Assembly (NCBI GenBank): GCA_002336895.1
Contig: DDFC01000035.1
Span: 7,739-71,738, forward strand
DNA from: Verrucomicrobiaceae bacterium UBA1938
GTDB taxonomy: Bacteria > Verrucomicrobiota > Verrucomicrobiia > Verrucomicrobiales > Verrucomicrobiaceae
Direction of reading: 5' to 3'
Length of the DNA: 64,000 bases
The position numbers and the translations under genes are program-made. Shown here piece by piece: positions 8,051 through 16,436 of this stretch (position 1 is the stretch's first letter; each line of letters begins with the position of its first letter). The notes under the pieces were generated by a model. That model was not told the origin of the DNA. It was given only the letters and a program-made list of their open reading frames with translations, and ran no database searches.

Positions 8051-9184
8051 ATGAAGAAGCTCCAAATTTCCCTACTCGCCCTTTCACTCACGGCAGGCGC
8101 ACTGAAGGCTCAGGTTTCAACAACGCCGGTTGGCTTTAATACCATAAACGCTCTTGGCAATTCGGATACACGCTTCAGCATACCCCTCCAGCGTGCTTCC
8201 GTTTACCAAGGCTTGGTTAAAAATGTTTCTGGCAACATCATTACCGTTCAGGGACTTCCAGGTTGGACCTCAAATCAATTTCTTTATGTTTCCGGGACCC
8301 AACCAAATACATACTATGTTACGCTTACTAGCGGCAATAAAAAAGGTATGTTTTACACGATTACTGCAAATTCTGCAGACAGTGGTACAACAGACACAAC
8401 AACCCTGACAGTAGACACAGCCGGAGACATTTTGGACAACGCGTCTGGCATCATCAGTGGTGACAGCTTGTCCGTAATTCCTTATTGGACGTTGGACACT
8501 GTATTTCCGGGCCAGGTGGGAATCACCGCCACTACTTCCATAAGCGGCGCAGGCTCAATGACTCGTATTTTCATTCCTGATGCTAGTTCGGCTGGCGTGG
8601 ATCTGGCAGCCACTACTAGTTACTACTACTACTCTGGAACAGGTTTTGGAGGAGCTGGCTGGAGACGGTCTGGTGGTGGCCTCACCAACAAAAAAAATGA
8701 TGATATACTTTCGCCAGATTCATATGTGATTATTCGCCAAGATGGTGTGGCTACGACGGCAGCTATCACTGTCGCAGGAGGAGTTCCTACAAGTTCGCGT
8801 AGTTACGTCATTGGTACACTTGCGGCGAATACGGACCAGGATAATGCCATTGCCATTGACGTCCCCGTTCCCCTAACCTTGACTCAATCTAACCTTTTCG
8901 AGTCTGGTGCATTCGTAGGAACAACCAGCATCAGTGGAGCTACCGGTGATAAGCTGTTGGTCTTTGATGATACCACAGCTGCAATTGATAAAGCCGCTGT
9001 CAAATCCTACTACTATTACACTGGCACAGGATTTGGTGGCGCAGGCTGGAGATTGCAAGGAGGTGGACTCACAACCATTCGAAACAATGATGTGGTTTTC
9101 CAGCCAGGTTCAGGCTATAATATACGTAAGCAGGGGACAAACAGTCCTTCCACTGTCGTTTGGACGGTCCCCTTGAGCTATTAA
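8051..9184 (+). CDS. Exported TIGR02597-type protein
   Basis: 377 residues. The ATG at 8051 is preferred over the one at 8036 because it gives a standard signal peptide (MKKLQISLLALSLTAGALKA, cleavage before QVSTT). The mature protein is Ser/Thr/Gly-rich and beta-strand-like. It has the layout of the TIGR02597 paralogous family known from Verrucomicrobium: an opening FSIPLQRASVYQGLV block, a G-x-x-IT strand, and YYYYSGTGFGGAGWR followed by VIIRQDG. The last block occurs twice (about residues 195-235 and 320-360), so there is an internal duplication. The function of the family is unknown; a cell-surface or extracellular role is likely. A PEP-CTERM gene follows after 47 bases. The C-terminal domain of the giant protein ending at 55862 shows the same order of blocks. 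Confidence 0.8.
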   Translation: MKKLQISLLALSLTAGALKAQVSTTPVGFNTINALGNSDTRFSIPLQRASVYQGLVKNVSGNIITVQGLPGWTSNQFLYVSGTQPNTYYVTLTSGNKKGMFYTITANSADSGTTDTTTLTVDTAGDILDNASGIISGDSLSVIPYWTLDTVFPGQVGITATTSISGAGSMTRIFIPDASSAGVDLAATTSYYYYSGTGFGGAGWRRSGGGLTNKKNDDILSPDSYVIIRQDGVATTAAITVAGGVPTSSRSYVIGTLAANTDQDNAIAIDVPVPLTLTQSNLFESGAFVGTTSISGATGDKLLVFDDTTAAIDKAAVKSYYYYTGTGFGGAGWRLQGGGLTTIRNNDVVFQPGSGYNIRKQGTNSPSTVVWTVPLSY

Positions 9185-9231
9185 CAGAGAGCATCACGCA
9201 TTCACAAGTTCTCAAAAACTGCAAATTCATC

Positions 9232-9891
9232 ATGAAATTGGGCAATCTCATCACTGCGAGCATTTTGTTCGTGAGTTCTTCTTTGTTTGGAGCCACGACT
9301 ATTACCTTTGATCTGGAGGCAGATTCTCTGAGAACTAGCGCAGGAGCGCTTGCTGGCGATGGAGTGGTTATGCTTGTTGCTGACACAAGCGGACTTGGCA
9401 ATTTCGGAGCAGTTCAAACTGGAGCATCTTTTACGGCTGGCTCATTTCTGGATGCAGCCAATAAAGAACTAGTATTGTATTCCAGCACCATTTCAGCCAC
9501 CACAGGGACGGCTGGAGCTTTTGCGGCCTTCACCTCAAGCATTACACCCGGTTCAGGAATTTACTCCGCACTATCTTCAGGCAACCCACTCGCTTTGCTT
9601 TGGTTCCCCACGCTTACAGCTGCTAACACCACTGCGTCCATAGGAGATTCATATGGCATCTACACCGGCAACGGTAACGCTGATGGAAGCAGTGCTTGGG
9701 TGACGCCTTCGAGCACCAGTAGCGGCTACAAGCTTTACATGTTCACTCAAAGTGCGCAGATCGCTACCGGAACAAATGCCAATTCAATTGGCAATGCAAC
9801 CTTGACAGTTGGTGCCGTTCCAGAACCCAATCGTGCGCTTCTTGCAGCTATGGGCTTGGGCATGACCCTCCTACGCCGCCGCCGTCGCTAA
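9232..9891 (+). CDS. PEP-CTERM sorting domain protein
   Basis: 219 residues from ATG 9232 (MKLGNLITASILFVSSSLFGA, a signal peptide). The body is low in charge and rich in Ser, Thr, Ala and Gly. The C-terminus has the complete tripartite PEP-CTERM signal: VPEPNRALLAAMGLGM with a short hydrophobic helix and a basic end (RRRRR). Such proteins are processed by an exosortase (EpsH/XrtA-like) and delivered to the outer surface or exopolysaccharide; no exosortase gene is in this window. It lies 47 bases after the TIGR02597-type gene, on the same strand, and ends in a terminator, so the two likely form one transcript. No enzymatic domain is visible. Confidence 0.88.
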   Translation: MKLGNLITASILFVSSSLFGATTITFDLEADSLRTSAGALAGDGVVMLVADTSGLGNFGAVQTGASFTAGSFLDAANKELVLYSSTISATTGTAGAFAAFTSSITPGSGIYSALSSGNPLALLWFPTLTAANTTASIGDSYGIYTGNGNADGSSAWVTPSSTSSGYKLYMFTQSAQIATGTNANSIGNATLTVGAVPEPNRALLAAMGLGMTLLRRRRR

Positions 9892-9918
9892 CTACTGCCC
9901 CAACTACACTTCTTCTCT

Positions 9919-9950
9919 AGAGCCTGCTGAAAAGCGGGCTCTTTTTATTT
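9919..9950 (+). terminator. Rho-independent terminator after the PEP-CTERM gene
   Basis: A 10-bp stem (9919-9928 with 9933-9942, one G-T pair) around a GAAA loop is followed by a T-rich stretch. It separates the plus-strand pair from the convergent minus-strand gene ending at 9971. Confidence 0.88.
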
Positions 9951-9970
9951 CTCCTAGCGTAACGCATACA

Positions 9971-11716
9971 TTAAAAGGCCAGCTTTAGAAATACAAATTC
10001 TTCAGGCAGGAGTAGTTCTGGCCGCACGGACTCCGCCAATTGGAACGCCTGAGCTGTCTGGCCGCTAAGAGCTTTAAGCCCTGCACAAACCGCACGCTCA
10101 CCAGCATTGAGAGCACCACTGTTGTGGACTTTTCCCAGCGTCGTATTGACAAGATCCAGATCATGCAGCCGATATGCTTTCAACGCCAGATTTAGCAGAT
10201 ATGCATCACTGCTGCGCTCAGGGAGCTCTGGATTGACAGAGTGTATGGATGCCGCAGCCAACGTTGTCTCAAGTTGATCTCCGCAGAGTAGATGCATGTA
10301 GTCGCGGAGTTGCGTTAGTTGCACATTGCCAGGCCGGAGTTTAGCCCGCCTGTCGGCCAGTTTAAGCAGCACTTTGGAATCTCTGAAAATAAGGGCCATT
10401 TTCCAGCATTTATCCAGCATTTCCGCTTCTTGAGGAGTGCCTTGCACGGCTAACATATCATAAGCTTTGAATGCAAGATCTGCCATAGACCACTCCTCTG
10501 CCAGCCGTGCCGCCCCCATCAAGGCCAGAGCGCTTCTCTCAGCATGGCTCTCTTGAATAGCTTCCAGAAGGCGGGCTCTGATCTCTTTGATGTCTTCAGG
10601 GTGAAGGTTTTTGTATGCCAGAACCCGCCACGTGGCTGCGCGTGCTTCTGATACCGGCAGTTTCTTCCCCTTTTTGACAAGTTCCGCCAGCTCGGCCCAT
10701 TTTCCCTTTTCGGCCAAACTTTGCGCCACCTGGGGAAACAGCTCCGCTGATTTCATCAGAATCTTCTGCGGAACCAAGGTCAGTATCTTGTCATACTCTT
10801 TTTCCCTCGCTAGCCATGAGGCCATCTGGCTTTTCTCCAGAACGTCCGCGTTTTCATACCGTTTGATCTCGGACGACAAAATCTGATCGTGCCGCGCCGG
10901 ATCCAGCTTCATAAGCAAGGATGCGATTTGCAGCCGGTCTGTCATCGGAACTCCGGAACGATGATCAGCCAGCTCATACAGTTGTTGAGCCTCGGCCAGC
11001 GCAAGCCCCTGACGTAGACACAAAACGTGGATGGCTGCGTTCCCATGCTCGTCTTCACGCTTCGCCAGCTCCCACAGCCGCTTGAAAGCCGCCTGCTGTG
11101 TTTCAGGAAAGGCACCGTCTAATTCATGCGCTGCTTTGCGGACAGCAGCTTCAGGATCATCCGGGAAGGTTTCAAAGAGCACGTTTTCCATAGCCGTGGC
11201 ATCTTGAAGCCTTCCCTGTTGTATTAGGATTTGAATATTGAGCTTTATAAACTCAGCCGTGCGTCGTTCCGATTCCGGAATGCTGTCCAGTGCCCTGCGT
11301 GCTTCCTCAACATTCCCCCTTTCCAACTGCAGCCTGCATGCCCAGATGAAATCCCCAGGTTGCATCAGCCCTTTGGCATCTAGCTTGTCCAGCACCGTGT
11401 CCAACAAGCTTGGCTCTGTACGGGAGGCTTCAAGAAAATCAGCAAGGACACGCAGATACGCCACCTTGTCCCTATCCTTCGCATTCACATGTCTCAGAGC
11501 CTCGACGGCAGCCTGCCAGTCTTTGGCGGAAATGGCCTCGCGGGCTTTGCCGATCCAGTGGTCTGATCCGCGCAGGCGGGAGAAGTCAAACTTGAGGGCA
11601 ACCATGGAAATGACTCCGATAAACACCGCGACGATGGAAAACCAGGTCAGCATCGCGAAGGGGGAGATCACGCCATGCTTTGGGGGCACCAATGAATCGC
11701 TGTGGTATTCAGGCAT
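9971..11716 (-). CDS. Membrane-anchored helical repeat (TPR-like) protein
   Basis: 581 residues from ATG 11716 (MPEYHSDS). The frame stays open upstream to 12073, but that part is Cys/Arg/Gly-rich and unlike the rest, so it was not included. One membrane helix lies at about 20-42 (FAMLTWFSIVAVFIGVISMV). The remainder is a series of amphipathic helix pairs with TPR character (for example AREAISAKDWQAAVEALRHV, LERGNVEEARRALDSIPES and ATAMENVLFETFPDDPEAAV), consistent with a periplasmic or cytoplasmic solenoid that binds partner proteins. No catalytic motif is seen. The gene shares the lower GC of its neighbours at 8051-9891 and converges on them. The precise role is unknown. Confidence 0.7.
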   Translation of the reverse strand: MPEYHSDSLVPPKHGVISPFAMLTWFSIVAVFIGVISMVALKFDFSRLRGSDHWIGKAREAISAKDWQAAVEALRHVNAKDRDKVAYLRVLADFLEASRTEPSLLDTVLDKLDAKGLMQPGDFIWACRLQLERGNVEEARRALDSIPESERRTAEFIKLNIQILIQQGRLQDATAMENVLFETFPDDPEAAVRKAAHELDGAFPETQQAAFKRLWELAKREDEHGNAAIHVLCLRQGLALAEAQQLYELADHRSGVPMTDRLQIASLLMKLDPARHDQILSSEIKRYENADVLEKSQMASWLAREKEYDKILTLVPQKILMKSAELFPQVAQSLAEKGKWAELAELVKKGKKLPVSEARAATWRVLAYKNLHPEDIKEIRARLLEAIQESHAERSALALMGAARLAEEWSMADLAFKAYDMLAVQGTPQEAEMLDKCWKMALIFRDSKVLLKLADRRAKLRPGNVQLTQLRDYMHLLCGDQLETTLAAASIHSVNPELPERSSDAYLLNLALKAYRLHDLDLVNTTLGKVHNSGALNAGERAVCAGLKALSGQTAQAFQLAESVRPELLLPEEFVFLKLAF

Positions 11717-12176
11717 TGAAGTATTAGCTGGAGGAGGGAGGCTATCAGAACCTTCAGTCAGGCACGTCGGCAGTATTATGTAGCCGAAAGCCGGGCTGTT
11801 ATCAACGACCGCCCTTGCATATGCTGGGCTATGATGAGCGGCCCTCAGCCCCCAGTGTTGTCTATCGCCGTTCATCTCGATGTGGAATCTCAGAGTATCG
11901 CCAGCTCGCGGCTGTCGTGTGCAGCCCCCCTCCTGGCACACGGCAAGCTCGGTCTGACCATCGCTGCAGGTTCGGGCCTTTGGCCCGCCGCCAACGTCAC
12001 AATTGGCTCGAATTCCAACACCTGCGGATGTTGAACGACAGCCTTCCATGTTGGAAACCTCAAGACCGCCCAACGGGGAGCATGCCAGCTTACCTCACCA
12101 AAACACAGGAAACCGGCACTGATGTATCAACATGGCCTGTTGCATGCCGTCCGGCTCCGCCTTCCATGCTCCAACC
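11717..12176. other. Intergenic region without a recognised gene
   Basis: 460 bases between the divergent TPR-like gene and the oxidoreductase. The minus frame of the TPR gene is open through most of it (to 12073), but the residues encoded are not protein-like in composition and there is no good start. Plus-strand frames here are also unconvincing. It must contain both divergent promoters; I see no clear operator. Confidence 0.45.
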
Positions 12177-13445
12177 ATGGAACCCACCATCAAGATCGCC
12201 CTTGTCGGCGCCGGCATGTTCGGCGGAGATGTGCACGCACGTGCTTACGCGGACCTTCAGCGCTTCGGCATCGCCGGCCAGCTCGCCCGCGTGGGACTCG
12301 ATAAATACTCCCGCGAACTCGCCGGGGTGAAATTTGACCTCGTGGCCGTGGCCACCCGCAGTGAGAAGTCTGCAAAAAAAGCGGCCGCCGCCTTCAAGGA
12401 CATCACCGGTCATGAGCCTCAGGCATTCTTTGGCGACGAGCCCTGGAACGACATCCTGGCCGCCTTTCCCGATCTGGATGTGATGGCTGTGGCCACGCCT
12501 GACCACCTGCACACCCAGCCCATTCTCGCCGCCCTGGCCAGAGGCGTGCACGTGCTGACGGAGAAGCCCATGTGCCTCTCCATTCAGGAATCCGACGAGA
12601 TCATCGAGGCTGCCAAGACCAAAAACCTGATCGTGGCAGTGGACATGCACAAGCGCTACGACCCCGATCACCTGCGCATCCGCGACGACATCCAGAACCG
12701 CATCGGCGCGCCGCTCTACGGCACCGCCTATCTCGAAGAGCCGCTGGAGGTCAGCACCAGCACCTTCAAGTGGGTGGAAAGCAGCGACCCTTTCAGCTAT
12801 GTGGGCCCGCACTGGACGGACCTCATCTGGAGCTACTACAAGAGCAAGCCCGTCTCCCTCACCGCCGTGGGCCAGAAAAAGCGTCTGGTACGCGATGGCA
12901 TCAACGCCTTCGACGCCGTGCAGGTGCGCGTGGACTTCGACAACGGCATGTCCATCAACTTCCACAACAACTGGGTGACTCCCGCCGACTTTGAAGGCCC
13001 GGTCAATCAGGGCCACGAGATCGTGGGCGCTGACGGCAAGGTGGAAAGCGACCAGCAGTACCGTGGATTCCGCTGGTGGAATCAAGGTGGCGGCTCCCGC
13101 ACCAGCAACAACCACTTTACCCGCGAAGTACTCCGCCCGGACGGCAGCAAAGGCTACATCGGCTATGGTGTGGACAGCCTCACCGTCGGCCTGGTGGCTA
13201 TCTGCCGGGTCAAGTTTGCCCAAGAATCGCGCGATGCCGTGGCCGAGCTCTACCCCACGGCCGAAGAAGCCCGGATCACCTGCGCCATCGTGGACGCAGC
13301 GGCCCGAGTGCGGGATCTTAACTGGAAATACATGCAGGAAGGCAAAGGAGCCACCGTCACGGCCCGCTTCGGAAAAGATGGCATCACTATCATCGACCCT
13401 AACTCGCCGGAGGTTTTCCAGAGTATCTATAACAAAGCGCTTTGA
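12177..13445 (+). CDS. Gfo/Idh/MocA family NAD(P)-dependent oxidoreductase
   Basis: 422 residues from ATG 12177 (MEPTIKIALVGAGMFG). The Rossmann nucleotide-binding motif GAGMFG is at residues 11-16, followed by the family's VMAVATPDHLHTQPILAAL and GVHVLTEKPMCLS segments; EKP is the signature catalytic-lysine region. The C-terminal alpha/beta domain includes GPHWTDLIW, where the family places its catalytic Asp/His side chains. Members oxidise or reduce sugars, inositols and related polyols, usually with NAD(P). There is no Tat signal, so it is cytoplasmic, unlike many paralogues in Verrucomicrobiota. The substrate is not inferable, and its neighbours are unrelated. The alternative start at 12132 would add 15 residues ahead of the Rossmann fold and is less likely. 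Confidence 0.9.
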   Translation: MEPTIKIALVGAGMFGGDVHARAYADLQRFGIAGQLARVGLDKYSRELAGVKFDLVAVATRSEKSAKKAAAAFKDITGHEPQAFFGDEPWNDILAAFPDLDVMAVATPDHLHTQPILAALARGVHVLTEKPMCLSIQESDEIIEAAKTKNLIVAVDMHKRYDPDHLRIRDDIQNRIGAPLYGTAYLEEPLEVSTSTFKWVESSDPFSYVGPHWTDLIWSYYKSKPVSLTAVGQKKRLVRDGINAFDAVQVRVDFDNGMSINFHNNWVTPADFEGPVNQGHEIVGADGKVESDQQYRGFRWWNQGGGSRTSNNHFTREVLRPDGSKGYIGYGVDSLTVGLVAICRVKFAQESRDAVAELYPTAEEARITCAIVDAAARVRDLNWKYMQEGKGATVTARFGKDGITIIDPNSPEVFQSIYNKAL

Positions 13446-13537
13446 CCGCCCATCTAGGCATTTAGCCTTAAGTTCAGTACTTGACTTTATGCTAGAGCTT
13501 TCATAAACAAGCCTTTGCAATCCAACAATTAATAAAA

Positions 13538-13777
13538 ATGACCCTCTCCTCCACCCAACTGCGCCGCGCTGCCAAGCTGCAGGAAAAAATCGAAGAAATG
13601 CAGCAGGAACTGGCCAGCCTGCTTGGCGGTTCTATTTCCGTCGGCTCCTCCGAAGGCAAGCCCGCCCGCAAGAAGCGTGAAATGTCCGCCGCCGCCCGCA
13701 AAAAGATCGCTGATGCTCAGCGCAAGCGCTGGGCCAAGCAGAAGGGCGAAGCTCCCTCTGACAAGAAGGCCAAGTAA
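13538..13777 (+). CDS. Small basic coiled-coil protein, probably nucleic-acid binding
   Basis: 79 residues. Residues 5-30 form a short coiled coil (LRRAAKLQEKIEEMQQELASLL). A Gly/Ser linker leads to a very basic segment (ARKKREMSAAARKKIADAQRKRW by parts: KKREMSAAARKK, then IADAQRKRWAKQ). The pattern M-S-x-A-x-R-x-x-I-x-x-A-Q-x-x-R-W recurs in small bacterial proteins I have seen in Acidobacteria and Verrucomicrobia and looks suited to DNA or RNA binding, but no function is established to my knowledge. It is a one-gene unit, 92 bases after the oxidoreductase, ending at a strong bidirectional terminator. Confidence 0.75.
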   Translation: MTLSSTQLRRAAKLQEKIEEMQQELASLLGGSISVGSSEGKPARKKREMSAAARKKIADAQRKRWAKQKGEAPSDKKAK

Positions 13778-13805
13778 TCTCCGGCTACGACATTCATCGT
13801 AGATA

Positions 13806-13846
13806 ACAAAAAGGCTCCAGTTCGGAAGAACTGGAGCCTTTGTTTT
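13806..13846. terminator. Bidirectional terminator between the basic protein and the haem protein
   Basis: A perfect 13-bp stem (13811-13823 with 13828-13840) around a GGAA loop. T-rich sequence follows on the plus strand and an A-run at 13808-13812 gives U-rich RNA on the minus strand, so it serves both convergent genes. Confidence 0.93.
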
Positions 13847-13864
13847 TCAGATTAGCATGGCCGC

Positions 13865-16342
13865 TTACTTGGCAAACATGGGATCCTCAGGATTGCCTTT
13901 GCTAAGAAGATAGGCCAGCAGGTCGAGGATATCATCCTCCTTGAGCATGAAGAGCAGCCCCATGGGCATCATGCTGATCTTGCTCTCCTCGGTCTTCACC
14001 ACCTTGCGGGCGTCCACGTTGGTGAAGTTGTTGGGGTCCATCATGTTGGTGCAGACCATCATGGTGTTTTCCTTCATGTTGGCGATGCGGCCCACCACGG
14101 TGCTGCCATCCTGCAGGGTGAAGACCGTGCTGCCATACTGGTCGCTGATCTCCTTGCTGGGGTTCAGGATGTGCTCCAGGAGATCGCGCGGGCTGTACTT
14201 GCCCGCCACGCTGGTCAGGTCTGGCCCCACAGCACCGCCTTCATTGTTGAAGCGATGGCAGGCAAAGCAGGTGGCGGCGCCAAACATGTTGCGGCCATTG
14301 GCAAAGTTGCGGTTGCCCTCCAGCCCCACGCCGAGGGACTTGCTCAGTTCCTCCAGCGTCCAGGCTTTGACAAACTGCATGGGCTTGGCCGTGAAGGTCG
14401 GAGCCTTGGCTTCGGGCTTGGCGTCCAGCACATCTTTGATGGCCAGTTTTTCTTCCTCAGTCATGGTCGAGAGAGCGTTGGTCTTGATCTCGCCAATGAA
14501 GAGATCAAACGAAGCACCGCCTTTGTAGTTCGCAGCACGCGGGAACCAGCTGAAGTAGTCGGCGCGCAGCTCCTTCGTCCAGCCAGTCTTGGCAAAGCGC
14601 AGGATGCGGGCGTAGTCGATCTGCTCCTCCTGCGTGGGGGAGCCATTGACCAGCGGTTCGGCCTTGGCCACAATGCCGGAGTCACCGAGATAGACGAGCA
14701 CCTCGCACAGATCACGGTTCAGCGCCGGATCGTTGGTGGGGAAGAGCGGGCTCAGGTGCTTGACCAGAGCCTCCTTCGTCGCTGCATCGGGCTCTCCCAT
14801 GCGCGTAAAGGCCAGCATGTAGTCGCGGATCAGCGTCACACGGTCGAGGCCCTTCAGCGCCTTGAAGTCGATCTTGTTCAGCGCGGCCAGAATGGGCTGC
14901 TGCAGCGCCTTGTCTCCACCACTGCTGCGCGCCAGGGCCATGAGGGCCGTCAGAGCGGCACGCGGATTGGCTTCGCTCAGCGCCTTGTCTTTCCACGAGG
15001 CGACAGGCTGGTGCTCCAGCGCGATGCGGGCTGCGAAACGCAGATTGCGGTCTGTAGAGGAAAGATACGGCCAGGCGGTCTCTACAGCTTTGGGATCTTG
15101 CTTGGCGTGAAAGGCTTCGAGAACGGTACGGACCAAAGGCTTTTCTTCAGGCTGCACTGCGGGTGCCAAGGAGTCATCGCCTGTGTAAGTGACACGGTAG
15201 AGTCCGGACTGCACCTTGCGGCCGCCCACGCTCACATACATCGCGCCATCCTTCTTCGAGACTTCAATGTCTGTCAGCGGCAGTGGCGAGGCGCTCATAA
15301 ACTCCTCCGCTACGCCGGTGTAACCTTCGCCATTGGGGGAAAGATGCACGGCGTACATCTTTCCATAGCTCCAGTCACAGATGTAAAGCGCGTCCTGATA
15401 CTTCGCCGGGAACTTCGCGCCATAGCCAAAGGCCACGCCAGTGGGGGAGCCGGGGCCGATGTCCACCACAGGCGGCAGGCTGTCCTCCCAGCGCACGGGC
15501 CATTTCTTGCTGCAGGTGCGCCAGCCGAACTCGCCACCACTCTGCATGAAGCACACACGGGTGGGGCGGTACCAGGGCATGCCAGTGTCCCACTCCATGT
15601 CCGCATCAAAGCCGAAGATGTCGCCCTTGTGATTCATGGCGATGTCGTAGGTGTTGCGCGTGCCGGTGTTCACCAGCTCCCACTTCTTGCCATCGAGATC
15701 GGTCTTGGCCATCCAGCCGCCGGGGGCCAGCACATCGCGCATGAAGCCCCGGCCCAGCAGCATGGGGTAGAGCTGATCTTCGGACCAGTGGCGCGGCACG
15801 CGGCTGGTCTCGCAGCTGGGTTCAGGAGTCTGGTTGCCGCACATCACATAGAGGCTTTTTCCGTCCGGTGAGGCGATGACACCATGCGGACCGTGCTCTC
15901 CAGCCTTGCCGGGGAAAGCGCGGAGCTGCTCCACGGTGTCAAACTGGTCATCACCATTCGTGTCTTTGCAGCGGTAGAGGCCGCGGCCCTTGTACACTTC
16001 ATCGTTCACCACGCCGTAGAGCGCGCCCGCATGGTAGAGCAGGCCCTGGCAGTGACCGAAATCGACGGCCAGCTTCTCCACCTTCGTCTCGCCGGGGCTG
16101 CCATTCAGTGCAGGGGGCGTGATGCGGTAGAGCGCGCCATACTGGTCGCTGCAGATCAGGCGGCCTTTGTCATCCTGGGTCATGGACACCCAGGAGCCTT
16201 CCTGCTCTTTGGGCACGGAATAGAGCAGCTCCACTTTGAAGCCTTGGGCGATCTTGACCTTGTCCGCCGGAGTGGCCTGATCGGCCATCTGCGCGAACGA
16301 TGTGGCCGCAGTGAGCAGCAGGGGAATAAGTGCGATTTTCAT
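13865..16342 (-). CDS. Exported membrane-bound-dehydrogenase-type protein with C-terminal haem-binding domain
   Basis: 825 residues with a signal peptide (MKIALIPLLLTAATSFAQ). Residues about 30-390 form a beta-propeller of the PVC-group putative membrane-bound dehydrogenase type (TIGR02604-like), with blocks such as GAGEHGPHGV-type loops (here GEHGPHGVIASPDG) and GPGSPTGVAFGYG. Residues 400-640 are helical repeats. The C-terminal domain (about 675-825) matches the Planctomycete/Verrucomicrobial haem-binding domain (TIGR02603-like): C692-F-A-C695-H696, then GPDLTSVAGKYS and a distal LLEHILNPSKEIS segment. These proteins are thought to oxidise sugars or related compounds in the periplasm and pass electrons to cytochromes; the substrate is unknown. 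It is a single-gene transcript between two terminators. Confidence 0.88.
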   Translation of the reverse strand: MKIALIPLLLTAATSFAQMADQATPADKVKIAQGFKVELLYSVPKEQEGSWVSMTQDDKGRLICSDQYGALYRITPPALNGSPGETKVEKLAVDFGHCQGLLYHAGALYGVVNDEVYKGRGLYRCKDTNGDDQFDTVEQLRAFPGKAGEHGPHGVIASPDGKSLYVMCGNQTPEPSCETSRVPRHWSEDQLYPMLLGRGFMRDVLAPGGWMAKTDLDGKKWELVNTGTRNTYDIAMNHKGDIFGFDADMEWDTGMPWYRPTRVCFMQSGGEFGWRTCSKKWPVRWEDSLPPVVDIGPGSPTGVAFGYGAKFPAKYQDALYICDWSYGKMYAVHLSPNGEGYTGVAEEFMSASPLPLTDIEVSKKDGAMYVSVGGRKVQSGLYRVTYTGDDSLAPAVQPEEKPLVRTVLEAFHAKQDPKAVETAWPYLSSTDRNLRFAARIALEHQPVASWKDKALSEANPRAALTALMALARSSGGDKALQQPILAALNKIDFKALKGLDRVTLIRDYMLAFTRMGEPDAATKEALVKHLSPLFPTNDPALNRDLCEVLVYLGDSGIVAKAEPLVNGSPTQEEQIDYARILRFAKTGWTKELRADYFSWFPRAANYKGGASFDLFIGEIKTNALSTMTEEEKLAIKDVLDAKPEAKAPTFTAKPMQFVKAWTLEELSKSLGVGLEGNRNFANGRNMFGAATCFACHRFNNEGGAVGPDLTSVAGKYSPRDLLEHILNPSKEISDQYGSTVFTLQDGSTVVGRIANMKENTMMVCTNMMDPNNFTNVDARKVVKTEESKISMMPMGLLFMLKEDDILDLLAYLLSKGNPEDPMFAK

Positions 16343-16392
16343 GGACGAAAAAATGAACGGTCTGCGGGCGTGTGAATTGCGCCGGATGAATG

Positions 16393-16424
16393 AAAAAAAA
16401 GCGGGGACTGGCCGTCCCCGCTTT
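16393..16424 (-). terminator. Terminator of the SGNH hydrolase transcript
   Basis: An 11-bp stem (16398-16408 with 16414-16424, GC core GCGGGGAC/GTCCCCGC). On the minus strand it is followed by a run of U from A16393-16400. It lies 13 bases after the SGNH gene stop. Confidence 0.92.
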
Positions 16425-16436
16425 CCTTGAATCAGG

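Noticed and set aside
11980..12060. Possible tRNA T-arm (GGCTCGAATTCC)
   Set aside because: No matching acceptor, D or anticodon arms can be folded around it.
11717..12073. N-terminal extension of the TPR-like protein by 119 residues
   Set aside because: The stretch is Cys/Gly/Arg-rich, unlike the rest, and would put the single membrane helix deep inside the protein; the ATG at 11716 gives a normal topology.
12090..13520. Minus-strand frame of 476 codons opposite the oxidoreductase gene
   Set aside because: The plus strand has a complete Rossmann oxidoreductase; the minus frame shows only composition-driven His/Val/Gly-rich sequence.
14171..15871. Plus-strand frame of 566 codons opposite the haem protein
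   Set aside because: The minus strand has signal peptide, propeller blocks and CxxCH; this frame is a shadow.
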